Below, in pieces: positions 11,666 to 19,515 of a stretch of 64,000 bases of DNA. The translations under genes and the position numbers were made by a program. This DNA is from Polyangiaceae bacterium (lineage in GTDB: Bacteria > Myxococcota_A > Polyangia > Polyangiales > Polyangiaceae), in contig JADJYE010000014.1 in the NCBI GenBank assembly GCA_016719945.1, forward strand, positions 62,001 to 126,000. Reading direction: 5' to 3'. The notes under the pieces are model-generated. The model worked only from the letters and a program-made list of their open reading frames with translations. It was not told the origin of the DNA and searched no databases. Every line of letters starts with the position of its first letter. Positions within the stretch are counted from its first letter, which is position 1.

Positions 11666-12061
11666 TGGCGCCGACGTTGTCGCGCCCTCAGCGGCCGGCC
11701 AGCTTGGAGCATGGCGGCCAGCCGCCCCAACAGGCTGAGCAGCTCTGCGACCTCGCTCTGTGTCGAAAGCCCCCAAGCGACCGAGCGCCTCCACACAGGC
11801 GGCGGCCTCACAGGCCTCTGCGCGTGCGCCACGCAGCCGTTGCGCGCGATCTGCGCCGCTGCGCGCAGCCCCCTCGGCCAGCTGCAGAAACGCTGACTGG
11901 CTCGCTCTGCGAAGCTGATCGCTGAGCGGCCCGTAGCCCCGCGGCAGCTTCTTGGCGAGCGCGTCAGCCTTCTCGAGCGCGTCGAGCGCTACCGCGTACG
12001 CGTCGAGACCGTGATGGGGAAAGCGGAGAAACGAGGTCTTGTCGTCTTGCCTTTGGGTCAT
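11666..12061 (-). pseudogene. frameshifted four-helix-bundle (S23 / 23S rRNA intervening sequence type) protein
   Basis: From the ATG at 12061 the frame gives FPHHGLDAYAVALDALEKAD, then GPLSDQLRRASQSAFLQLAEGAA and EACEAAACVEALGRLG, a clear match to the S23/four-helix-bundle family. At a run of five G (11770-11774 on this strand) the family-like reading continues one base out of frame (STQSEVAELLSLLGRLAAML), so one extra G breaks the gene. No stop appears near the expected end; the repaired frame runs into the transposase antisense strand, so the 3' end also seems lost. The end given is approximate. It lies inside the inverted repeats of the insertion element. The function of the family is unknown. 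Confidence 0.7.
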
Positions 12062-12340
12062 GCCCAACAACGCGCAGGATCCGTGACCGACCGGTGGCGC
12101 CGATCTCCGCCCTGAGATTCGATCCGCTCCCCGCGCCACCGCTCGGGCGCGGAGCGTGCGCGACAGGGCTGACACGAAGGCAAGACGGCGAGACCGGCCG
12201 ATGACCCACAGCGAGCTCACCGAGGTCGAAGCCGCAGCCGAGATCGAAGCCGAGCTTCCGAGCCCGAGCCCCGATTCACCAGGCTCGAGGGTCGATGCCG
12301 ACCCCACGAGACCGATGCCGCAAGTCGAGAATCGGTCGTC

Positions 12341-12376
12341 GACCTCGACCTCGACCTCGACCTCGACCTCGACCTC
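12341..12376. repeat. (GACCTC)6 hexamer tandem repeat
   Basis: Six perfect copies of GACCTC, encoding Val-Glu repeats on the minus strand in a frame that is otherwise not protein-like. Inside the insertion element, 60 bases from its right end. Likely slippage-prone. Confidence 0.9.
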
Positions 12377-12423
12377 GACGATCGGGAGGTCGGTCTCGGC
12401 GAGCGGCGTGGGCGATACAGGAA

Positions 12424-12437
12424 CTAGGGACACCCCC
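12424..12437 (-). repeat. right terminal inverted repeat of the IS
   Basis: Inverted copy of the left end (14 of 14 bases). Its outermost base supplies the G of the TAG stop codon of the adjacent minus-strand gene. Confidence 0.85.
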
Positions 12438-14197
12438 TACTTCGTCGCCGTCCGCATCGCTTCCAACGTCGCCCGCTGGCGGGAGATCCAATCCTCCACC
12501 ACCAGCACGCGCTCCCCTGACGTCGCCAGCGTCAGCTCGAAGGCCCAGTCCGCGCGATACGAAGCCCGAGCCTCGGGATCGCAGAGCGCGGCCACCAGCG
12601 TGGCTGCACCCTTGTGAGACTCCCCTCGCCTGAGCCGCCCCGGCGCGCCCTTCGCCGCCTCTCGTCGCCGGCTCCGGTCTGCCGCGACCTCAGCGGTCCG
12701 CTCGGGGTCGCGCGCGAGCCGCTTGGGGTCGATGTCCCAGATGCCCCCGACCATGTGCTCGAGCCCGCGCAGCGCGTCCGGCGTGCCCGCCCCTTCGGCG
12801 GCCGACAGCAGCACGTCGAGGTGCGCAGGGCTGCCATACACCCCGAGCCACTCGAGGCCATCCGGGACGACGCGAGCGGCGTTCAGCACGAGCTCGGCGT
12901 CCTCGCCCCGCCCGAGGCACGCGAGCGTTCGAAGCGCGCGCACGACCGCCGGGCCTGCCTCCTGCGAGCCCCCGCGCGCGACGTGCGCCTGGAGCGTCGT
13001 GCGCAGCGCCTCCGCGCCATCGACGACGCCCAGCACGGCGAGCGCCTCGGCTGCGGCGCTCGAGACGCGCGCGTCCTTGGCGTCGAGCGTGTCGGTGAGC
13101 AGCGGCACGGCCATCGCCTTCGGCAGCCGAACCGCCGCGCAGGCGACCGCCTCGACCACCTCGGCGTCGGGGTGCGCAAACAGCACCGCGACCGCCGCAG
13201 GATCGATATCTCCGCGCCGTCGCGCGACCTCGAGCAGCGTCACGAGGGCGCGAGAGGGCTCGGTGGACGTGAGGCGCGCGGCGATCGCGGCGGGGATCGC
13301 CGGGCTCGGGCCGAGGAGCAACGCATCGGCGAACGCCTCGTGGGTCCGAGGGTGGGCTGAGCGGAGCAGACCCATGAGCCAGCGCGCCGCGGCCTCGCCG
13401 TCGATGCAGGCCAGCGACATCGCGAGGGAGAAGGTGCGCGCGACGTCGGGGATCGCCCACTCGGTGACGTACGCGTACAGCTCTCGAATCAGCTCCAGCT
13501 TCGGTTGAGCCGGGTGAGACGCACGTGCGAGCGCGAACAGCGCGTCGAGCTGCGCCAGCAATCGCTGCTCGAACTGGACCGGCGCCGTCCACGGCTCCTC
13601 GGGCAGCGGGCGCCTCAGCCCTCCGAGCACGCCGAGGTCCTCCATCGTGTCGCGCGCGAGCTCCTTCAGCTGCGCGAGCTCGGGCGTCTCGAGCGCCAGC
13701 CCGGTGGCCCACTCGTTGGGCGCGGCCTGGGTCTCCTCCTCGTCCGGCTCGTCGTCGATCTGCAGCTCGGGTGGCAAGAGGGCGATCGGCGGGACCTCGA
13801 CCCCGTGACGGAGCGACGGCGCGCCGACGCTCGCCCGGAACGTGCCGACCTCGACCTTCGGCCCGTGGGCCGCAGGCGCGCCGGGCCCGATCCGATCGAG
13901 CGCGGCGAGGCGCAGCGCGACGATCTCGGCGCGCGCCTCCTCGAACAGCGCGCGCTCGCTCGCGTCGACGTCCAACAGCGCGCGCTCGACGCACGCAGCC
14001 GCGTCCTCCAGGGGCTCGAGCGGCCTGGCGGTCGACAGGCCCTCGTCGCGAAACCTCTGCAGCGCATGAGACGCGCCTCGCAGCCCGTCGCGCGCTCGTT
14101 CGCTGCCCGTCGCCTCGTCTTCCCAGCGGGCGAGGACGTCCTCGAGGACATCGGCGATCGCGCCCGTCCGCTGTGCGAGATCCGGCGGCAGGCTCAC
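12437..14197 (-). CDS. HEAT-like repeat protein, TIGR02270 type, of the type VI island
   Basis: 586 residues. The second half is a series of HEAT-like helical pairs, for example AAVAVLFAHPDAEVVEAVAC near 335-354, PLLTDTLDAKDARVSSAAAE near 365-384 and VVRALRTLACLGRGEDAELV near 418-437; this resembles TIGR02270, a family seen in type VI-related loci. The first 140 residues are helical and charged, and residues 150-160 are acidic. The GTG start at 14197 overlaps the previous gene's TGA (GTGA), implying translational coupling; the longer frame upstream is a shadow. It is the last gene of the operon. Its TAG stop uses a G from the inserted IS, yet protein length is unaffected. Possibly a scaffold; no enzyme motif seen. 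Confidence 0.75.
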   Translation of the reverse strand: MSLPPDLAQRTGAIADVLEDVLARWEDEATGSERARDGLRGASHALQRFRDEGLSTARPLEPLEDAAACVERALLDVDASERALFEEARAEIVALRLAALDRIGPGAPAAHGPKVEVGTFRASVGAPSLRHGVEVPPIALLPPELQIDDEPDEEETQAAPNEWATGLALETPELAQLKELARDTMEDLGVLGGLRRPLPEEPWTAPVQFEQRLLAQLDALFALARASHPAQPKLELIRELYAYVTEWAIPDVARTFSLAMSLACIDGEAAARWLMGLLRSAHPRTHEAFADALLLGPSPAIPAAIAARLTSTEPSRALVTLLEVARRRGDIDPAAVAVLFAHPDAEVVEAVACAAVRLPKAMAVPLLTDTLDAKDARVSSAAAEALAVLGVVDGAEALRTTLQAHVARGGSQEAGPAVVRALRTLACLGRGEDAELVLNAARVVPDGLEWLGVYGSPAHLDVLLSAAEGAGTPDALRGLEHMVGGIWDIDPKRLARDPERTAEVAADRSRRREAAKGAPGRLRRGESHKGAATLVAALCDPEARASYRADWAFELTLATSGERVLVVEDWISRQRATLEAMRTATK

Positions 14198-15210
14198 TCC
14201 GGCGCCTCCATCAGGAAGGCTCCGCGCTCCGGCCCCTCCGACGAGAGCGCGACGAGCGCCGAGCCGTGCTCGACCGCCCCGCTCGCGAAGCCAACCGCGG
14301 CGTGCACGGCGAGCATCGCGCCCACCGCCGCGCCCATGTCTCCGAGCTCGTCGCCGGCCTCGAGCAGCTCCGACGTGCCGGGACCAACGACGTCGTTCGC
14401 GCGGACCGAGGCGAAGGACCAGCGCCGAATGCGATGCCGCTCGCCGTTGCCGTCGGTCAGCACCCACGGCACGGGCTTCTGGGTCGCGGGCTCGACGCTT
14501 CGCTTCACGACGTCCACCAGCGCCTTGCCCAGATCGGGCTCGGGGCCAACCTCGCTGCCCTCCTCGAGCGCACATGCCACCGAGCGCACGTGGGCCAGGA
14601 TCTCGCGCGTCCCGCTGCCGAGCACGAGGAACGCAGCGCCCTCCGACGGGATGAGCCCGTTGTCGGTCCCGTCTGCGTGGAGGCGACGCTCCTCGTCGAG
14701 CCACGCCAGCGTCGAGGGATGATGGTAGGTGTCGACGCCGCCGACGACGACGACGGAGCCACGCGCTCCCGACAGCAGCGAGGCCGCCCGCTGCAAGACG
14801 AGCGAGAAGCCGGCGTGACCGATCTGCACGACCTGGCTGCGTCCGAGATCGATCTCGACCTTCGCCTGGTGTGCGATCTCGCTGATCAGGCCTCGCCCGC
14901 CGGTGTCCTCGAAGCCAGGTCGCGGCTCGGCCGTCGCGAGCAAGACGGGAGGCGGAGACGAGACGCGCGCGCCCGCGGCCGAGACCGCCTCGCGCAGGGC
15001 CGGCACCGCCAGCGCGATCAGCCGCGGGGTGCCGAACAGGGTGTCCGGCAGGAAGCGCGCGCGCATGCTGCCGATGCGCCGCCCTCGCGCGTCGAGCAGC
15101 TCCGTCGGACGAGGCGCGAGCTTGCCCGCGCGCCACATCATCGAGGACTGCCACGCGTCGAGGCCGAAGGGCGTGCGCGCCCCCACGGAGATCACGGCGC
15201 CCACCGTCAT
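14194..15210 (-). CDS. degenerate beta-ketoacyl-synthase-fold protein in the type VI operon
   Basis: 338 residues with the thiolase/ketosynthase pattern: SVVVVGGVDTYHHPSTLAWL near 152-171 and GLIPSEGAAFLVLGSG near 185-200 match the core of ketosynthases. Where the nucleophilic cysteine should lie the sequence reads VQIGHAGFSL (His132), and the usual C-terminal His block reads LGDMGAAVGAML. The catalytic residues therefore look lost, and it is probably a binding or structural protein, not a condensing enzyme. ATG at 15210 overlaps the upstream TGA (ATGA), and its own stop overlaps the HEAT-like gene's start. Relatives occur next to VgrG and DUF2169 genes in myxobacteria (from general knowledge). 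Fold call good, role unknown. Confidence 0.7.
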   Translation of the reverse strand: MTVGAVISVGARTPFGLDAWQSSMMWRAGKLAPRPTELLDARGRRIGSMRARFLPDTLFGTPRLIALAVPALREAVSAAGARVSSPPPVLLATAEPRPGFEDTGGRGLISEIAHQAKVEIDLGRSQVVQIGHAGFSLVLQRAASLLSGARGSVVVVGGVDTYHHPSTLAWLDEERRLHADGTDNGLIPSEGAAFLVLGSGTREILAHVRSVACALEEGSEVGPEPDLGKALVDVVKRSVEPATQKPVPWVLTDGNGERHRIRRWSFASVRANDVVGPGTSELLEAGDELGDMGAAVGAMLAVHAAVGFASGAVEHGSALVALSSEGPERGAFLMEAPE

Positions 15211-16658
15211 CGCATCGCCTCTTCGACCTCGGGCGGAAGGCCCTCGTCGTCGGGCACCTGGGCGAGGGCGAGCTCGAGCTCGCGCTCGATCTCTGCGCGG
15301 ACGTTGGGGTCGGCGTCCGCCAGGGCGGCCATGCGCCGCTCCAGCCGCATGAAGACCGGCTGCGTCATCTTGGCCTCGGCGAGGACCTTCGCGGGGTCGC
15401 GTTTCTCCATGTGCGCGAGGAGCACCGCGTAGTCCTTCGGCGTTCGTTCGAGCTCCTCCGGGTGCGCGAGCTCGTCCTGAAACTCTGCGACCAGGCGACC
15501 AAACTCTGACAGCAGCGACTCGTCCCCGTCGGGGACGCGGGCGAACACGTCCGCCCACGCGCGCTCTTCGATCGCGAAGCTCTTCTCGTCGAGGCCGTAC
15601 TTGGCGAGGGTGACCGGCCTCGGGCTTCGCGCCTCGAGCAGCTCGGTGGTGACGCGGGCGTAGATCTCCATGTCGACCTGGGGGGTCGGCCCGACGGGGA
15701 AGCTCCAGGCTTCGAGCTCGGCCATCTCCTGCCGTCCCTCGCCGAGCGGCGGGGGCTCGCGCCCCTGGCGCGCGTCCTCGAGGCCCCACGCCCAGTAGAA
15801 CTTCCCTCGCGGCAGCTCCCTCAGCGCGGGGTACCAACGCTCCTCGGGGGAGCCCGGCAGGTCGGGACCGAAGCCCAGGATGATGCGGTCGATCTCGCGC
15901 AGCCGCAGCTGGATGACGCCGCGCCACGTCATGTCGACGGCGCGCCGGTCGAGATCGACCGTGATGGAGTCGAGCACCAGCGCGAGCTCCTCGGCGTCCT
16001 CGTGCTCGCTCGCCGGATCGATCAGGACGCGCGGCGCGAGCGCTGGCAGGTCGACGACGATGGCGTCGTCGTACGGGAGCAGCCCGGAGAGCACGAGGTG
16101 ATCGATGACGTCCTCGACGGCGACGCGACGGCCCTCGGGCGCGGCCTGAAACACGGCGAAGCTCATCTGCCTGTCGAGCACCAGCCCGCGATCTGGAACG
16201 GGGATGGGGCCGAGCTCGATGCCGGGCACGCCGCCAGCGTCGAGCACGGTCTCGGGACCGAGCGGGACGCGACCCGGCCGCCGCGCGTCGACCTGGAAGG
16301 CGAGCGTGAGCTTGTCCGCGACCTTCACCTCCGCCGAGCGCAGACCCTGGCCGTACCCCGACGGCCTGGGCGGGACCTCCGCCGCGCCGACGACGTGAAC
16401 ATCACACGCGCCTCGGCCCGGGACCAAGTCGCAGCGCGGGTCCCAAGGCGCCGGCTCGCACCACAGGGCCGGTGCGTGCTCGGCCGGACCCTCAGCGAGC
16501 GCTGCGGCGAACGAGGCGCTCGTCTTCACGCACACGGTGACGAGGGGGAATTCGGCGAACCATTCGAACGCCAGGACCCTCGCCGGCACATGCACCACCG
16601 CGCCCTCGACGAGGTAGGGCGCGTGCGCGACGATCGCGCGCTCCGTTTCTTCAGCCAC
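15207..16658 (-). CDS. DUF2169-family protein with C-terminal helical modules
   Basis: 483 residues, GTG start at 16658. The N-terminal 300 residues match DUF2169 (LAFEWFAEFPLVTVCVKTSA; then RCDLVPGRGACDVHVVGAAE). The C-terminal third carries two similar helical modules, TLAKYGLDEKSFAIEERAW near 355 and VLAEAKMTQPVFMRLERRM near 430. The first resembles the module at the end of the DUF2169 protein at 9286-10773. The start overlaps the last 8 bases of the PAAR-like gene, and the stop overlaps the ketosynthase-like gene (ATGA). It directly follows a PAAR-like gene, the usual place for a DUF2169 partner, so it probably helps assemble or load that spike tip (inference). Confidence 0.8.
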   Translation of the reverse strand: MAEETERAIVAHAPYLVEGAVVHVPARVLAFEWFAEFPLVTVCVKTSASFAAALAEGPAEHAPALWCEPAPWDPRCDLVPGRGACDVHVVGAAEVPPRPSGYGQGLRSAEVKVADKLTLAFQVDARRPGRVPLGPETVLDAGGVPGIELGPIPVPDRGLVLDRQMSFAVFQAAPEGRRVAVEDVIDHLVLSGLLPYDDAIVVDLPALAPRVLIDPASEHEDAEELALVLDSITVDLDRRAVDMTWRGVIQLRLREIDRIILGFGPDLPGSPEERWYPALRELPRGKFYWAWGLEDARQGREPPPLGEGRQEMAELEAWSFPVGPTPQVDMEIYARVTTELLEARSPRPVTLAKYGLDEKSFAIEERAWADVFARVPDGDESLLSEFGRLVAEFQDELAHPEELERTPKDYAVLLAHMEKRDPAKVLAEAKMTQPVFMRLERRMAALADADPNVRAEIERELELALAQVPDDEGLPPEVEEAMR

Positions 16659-18721
16659 CGATCCAGGATGCTAGGCTGAATACCTGCTCGTTGTAGGGGA
16701 TTTTTCCGAACGTGTAGCGCTTCTTGAGCTCGTCTTTGAAGCCGAGCACGTCGTAGTGGAGCGTCCCCTCGACGAAGAACTCGACCTCGCCCTTGACCAG
16801 CCTGAGCTGCACGTAGTCGGTCTCGTGCGGGGTCGCCCGGAACACGGGGCTGATGGTGACGCCGACCACCAGGGGTGATGCCGGCCCTGCTCGCCATCAG
16901 CGAGATCCCGATCGACACCTCGACCGACGGGTTGAAGTCGAAGTTGATCGTGTGCTCCTTGTAGCGGTCGCGCGCGTACACGAGCTTGAGGGCGATCCCG
17001 AGCTTGATGATGATGACGATGTCGGCCGCGATGTTGAACCAGTCGCGCAGCTTCGCCGCGAGCTTCGCCGCACCGGGGATGCCGCCGACGAACTGAATGA
17101 CGGGGATGCGCCCCTCGGCGGTGAACTCGACGAGGCTGCAACCGAGCGAGATCGAGAACTCGCGGTTGACCCGCTGCTTGGTGAGCCGCGCGTCCTTCGT
17201 CGAGTCCTTCTCGAGCTCCTTCCAGGCGTGCTTGAGCTCACACGCGCAGGGGTCGAGCAGGGTGAACGTGAAGTTGCCGAAACCGATCGCGTCGCAGAAT
17301 TTCTGCCCCGCTGAGAACAGCATGGTGATCGCGTGGAGGGCAGAGATGACCTCCTTGAACTTCATGATGTCCGCGACGCACTCTTTGTCCGGGTAGACGT
17401 TGATCGAGCGCGTGACCGAGCCGGCGCAGCCCTGGCCGTTGATGGTGATGACCTTGGGCTTCGCGGTGACGTTGTCGGTCAGCTCCCGCAAGCTGTTCAC
17501 CGTCTGCACGCCGGTGATGCCGCCGCGCACCGCCCCGATGAACGCCTTGGCCTTCGCCGCGCGCTGATCGGCGGTGTGCGCCGTCTGCGCGGCCTGGGTC
17601 GCCCTGGCCGTCTCCTTGGCGTCTTGCCGAGCGGCGGCGTCGAGCAGGTTCGCCCCCGAACCCGGCTGCATCTGCTGGCCGTTCTGATTCGTGTGCCGGA
17701 CGACGGCGTCTTGATAGCGCGTCGACGCGGGCGGCGGCGTGAAGCCCTGCGTGACGGGGCCGGTGCGCGTCGTGCGGGCATCGGCGGGCGTCTCGACGGT
17801 GCGGCCGAAGACGCTGCTGGGCTGGGCGGCCGTCGTGCCGTTCTGGACGGTGAAGGTGGGCTTGCGATCCGCCGCGGGCACGCCCGAGTTCGCCTCGATG
17901 CGCCCCGACCCGCTCTGCATGTCCTTGCCTTCGAACTCGACGGGCCCCACGCCGGGCACGTTCACGGTCGTGGTCGGCGGCTTCGTCTCCTCGCCGAGCC
18001 AGGCGGAGCCGAGCTCCAGCGTGTCGACGCCGGGTTTCTCCTTGGGGCCTTTCGCGTCCTTCGCGGCGTCGGGGCCGGTGCGGGTCGTGGTGAACTTCGT
18101 CTTGGTGTGCCGGCCGGGGAACGCCGGCGGGCACGCGGCGAAGGGCTCGCCGGGCAGCAGCAGATTCTTGCGGGTAGCGGTCGCCGTCACCGTGTCGCCC
18201 TGCAGCACGTCGAGCACGGGGTCCTTCGGCGTCGTCGTCCGCCCGTGCTTGCAGATGAGGTCGATCTCCACGACCGTGCAGCGCTCCTCCGGCTTGCGAG
18301 GCTGCGAGGTCGCGTTCGGGTTGAGGGCCATGTCCTTCAGCCCGCCCGTGGTGTTCGCGTGGTTCTGCTCGGTCTTGTCGGTGTGGCGCGCCGGCTCCTT
18401 CGCCTCGGTCTTGACGTTCGGTGAGCCCTGGGTCGCGCGGGCCTCCTGCCGATAGGTCTTGCTCGTGACGCCCTTGCCGGTGCCCGCGTGCTCCGGATCG
18501 GACAGCGGACCGATCGCGTCGCCCTTCTGGACGATCTGATCGGTCGCGATCACGGTCTTCGCGGTCGTGTGCTGCGTGGCCCGGGTCGTGGGCACCTCGT
18601 TCGACGGCGCGATCGGCGTCTTCTTGTCCGGCAGCAGGCACACGTCCGGGGGGCCGGAGCGCGCCACGTGCGCGGAGCCCTTCGTCGCGATCGTCTTCTC
18701 TTGGTTGGATGCACCGCTCAT
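16651..18721 (-). CDS. PAAR-like (DUF4150) spike-tip protein, long form, one frameshift
   Basis: ATG at 18721. The N-terminal 120 residues are DUF4150, a PAAR-like tip for the VgrG spike (PPDVCLLPDKKTPIAPSNEV; GDAIGPLSDPEHAGTGKGV; NHANTTG). A Thr/Pro/Lys-rich middle follows, then a C-terminal region of about 250 residues with several cysteines and a hydrophobic stretch (NIAADIVIIIKLGIALKLVY). At the four G bases 16872-16875 one extra base shifts the frame: the protein reads GISLMASRAGIT and then continues naturally as LVVGVTISPVF...SLASWIGG in the next frame to 16651. Repaired length about 690. The C-terminal part may be an effector domain; no toxin family recognised. Either a sequencing indel or a damaged gene. 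Confidence 0.75.
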
Positions 18722-18732
18722 AGGTCGAGCCC

Positions 18733-19515
18733 TCAGCGCAGCAGGGTCCAGGTTTGGTCGCGTCGAATGAAGATCGGATCGAGGTCGAAGGACTGGATGT
18801 CCTCTCCCTCCTCGCGTCGCGCGCTGAGGACGGGCTTTCCGTCCTTGCGGGTCACGTAGGCGGCGCGCTTGTCGGCGCGGCTCTCGAACACCAAGAGCTC
18901 GGGCTCGAGGGGCGCCACGTCATACTTCTTCGAGAAGCGCGCCTCGTAGGCGCCGATCAGCATGCCCTCGGAAGCCTCGCGCGGGTTGCCGTAGAAGCGG
19001 CCGAAGTCCTCCAGCTTGACGCGGAAGCTCGAGACGAACGCGCGCGCGTCCTGCCGAGCGAGCGCGTCGTGCATCGCGGCGACGGCGGCGTGCAGCTCCG
19101 GGGTCCCCTCCCGCGGGATTTCTTCGGGCGGATTGGGCGCGTAGGCAGGCTTGAGGTGGTCGTCAGGCAGGGTGAACTTCACCGTCCACGTGAACGGCAT
19201 CTCGAGCGCCATCGGGTCTTGCCCCGCTTGGATCGCGAAGGTCGGCCACGAGATGAGCTCGATGACCTCCTCCCCTTCGCAACGCAGGACGGTCAGCTCG
19301 ACGGGGCCCTTGATCGTGGGCGAGTCCGGAGACGGCGGGCCGTCCCACAGCTCGAGGGTCATCGTGTTCTCCCCCGGGACCAGCAGGTGATCTGCGTTGT
19401 CCGCGGTGGTGCGCCAGGCGGTCGACACGTCCTTGAAGAACGGCAGGTCGTTGAACGAGGCACGCGCGATCGTCGCGGGCCCCTGGCGCAGTCGGAACGC
19501 GTACTTTCCGAGCAT
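18733..19515 (-). CDS. hypothetical protein between VgrG and PAAR-like genes
   Basis: 260 residues, no recognised family. The first 130 residues look like a beta-rich domain (LLVPGENTMTLELWDG; FTWTVKFTLPDDHLKP). The second half (AVAAMHDALARQDARAFVSS, then RREEGEDIQSFDLDPIFIRR) has the helix-then-sheet feel of NTF2/SnoaL-like domains. No signal peptide. ATG at 19515 shares one base with the VgrG stop, and the stop is 11 bases before the PAAR-like start. Its place between spike and tip suggests an adaptor or chaperone for loading cargo, which is inference from position only. Confidence 0.7.
   Translation of the reverse strand: MLGKYAFRLRQGPATIARASFNDLPFFKDVSTAWRTTADNADHLLVPGENTMTLELWDGPPSPDSPTIKGPVELTVLRCEGEEVIELISWPTFAIQAGQDPMALEMPFTWTVKFTLPDDHLKPAYAPNPPEEIPREGTPELHAAVAAMHDALARQDARAFVSSFRVKLEDFGRFYGNPREASEGMLIGAYEARFSKKYDVAPLEPELLVFESRADKRAAYVTRKDGKPVLSARREEGEDIQSFDLDPIFIRRDQTWTLLR

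Larger units (their letters stand above)
10820..12437 (+). mobile_element. IS5-family (IS427-like) insertion element, 1618 bases, with passenger DNA
   Basis: Bounded by perfect 14-base inverted repeats GGGGGTGTCCCTAG (10820-10833 and, inverted, 12424-12437). TA lies outside both ends (10818-10819, 12438-12439), the target duplication expected for the IS427 group. The left half carries one uninterrupted IS5-type transposase. The right half (about 780 bases) carries no transposition gene but a decayed four-helix-bundle gene and a hexamer repeat. This makes it nearly twice the usual length for a one-gene element of this group. Confidence 0.82.

Noticed and set aside
12062..12433. Minus-strand frame encoding a Val-Glu repeat
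   Set aside because: The repeat comes from the GACCTC microsatellite; the rest has no protein-like features. Not called as a gene.
11465..12433. 322-codon minus-strand frame taken as one protein
   Set aside because: Only the middle matches the S23 family; the front is the repeat region and the end is out of frame after the G5 run. Annotated as a pseudogene instead.
14198..15154. N-terminal extension of the HEAT-like protein
   Set aside because: This part is the shadow frame of the ketosynthase-like gene; the GTG at 14197 with GTGA coupling is the natural start.
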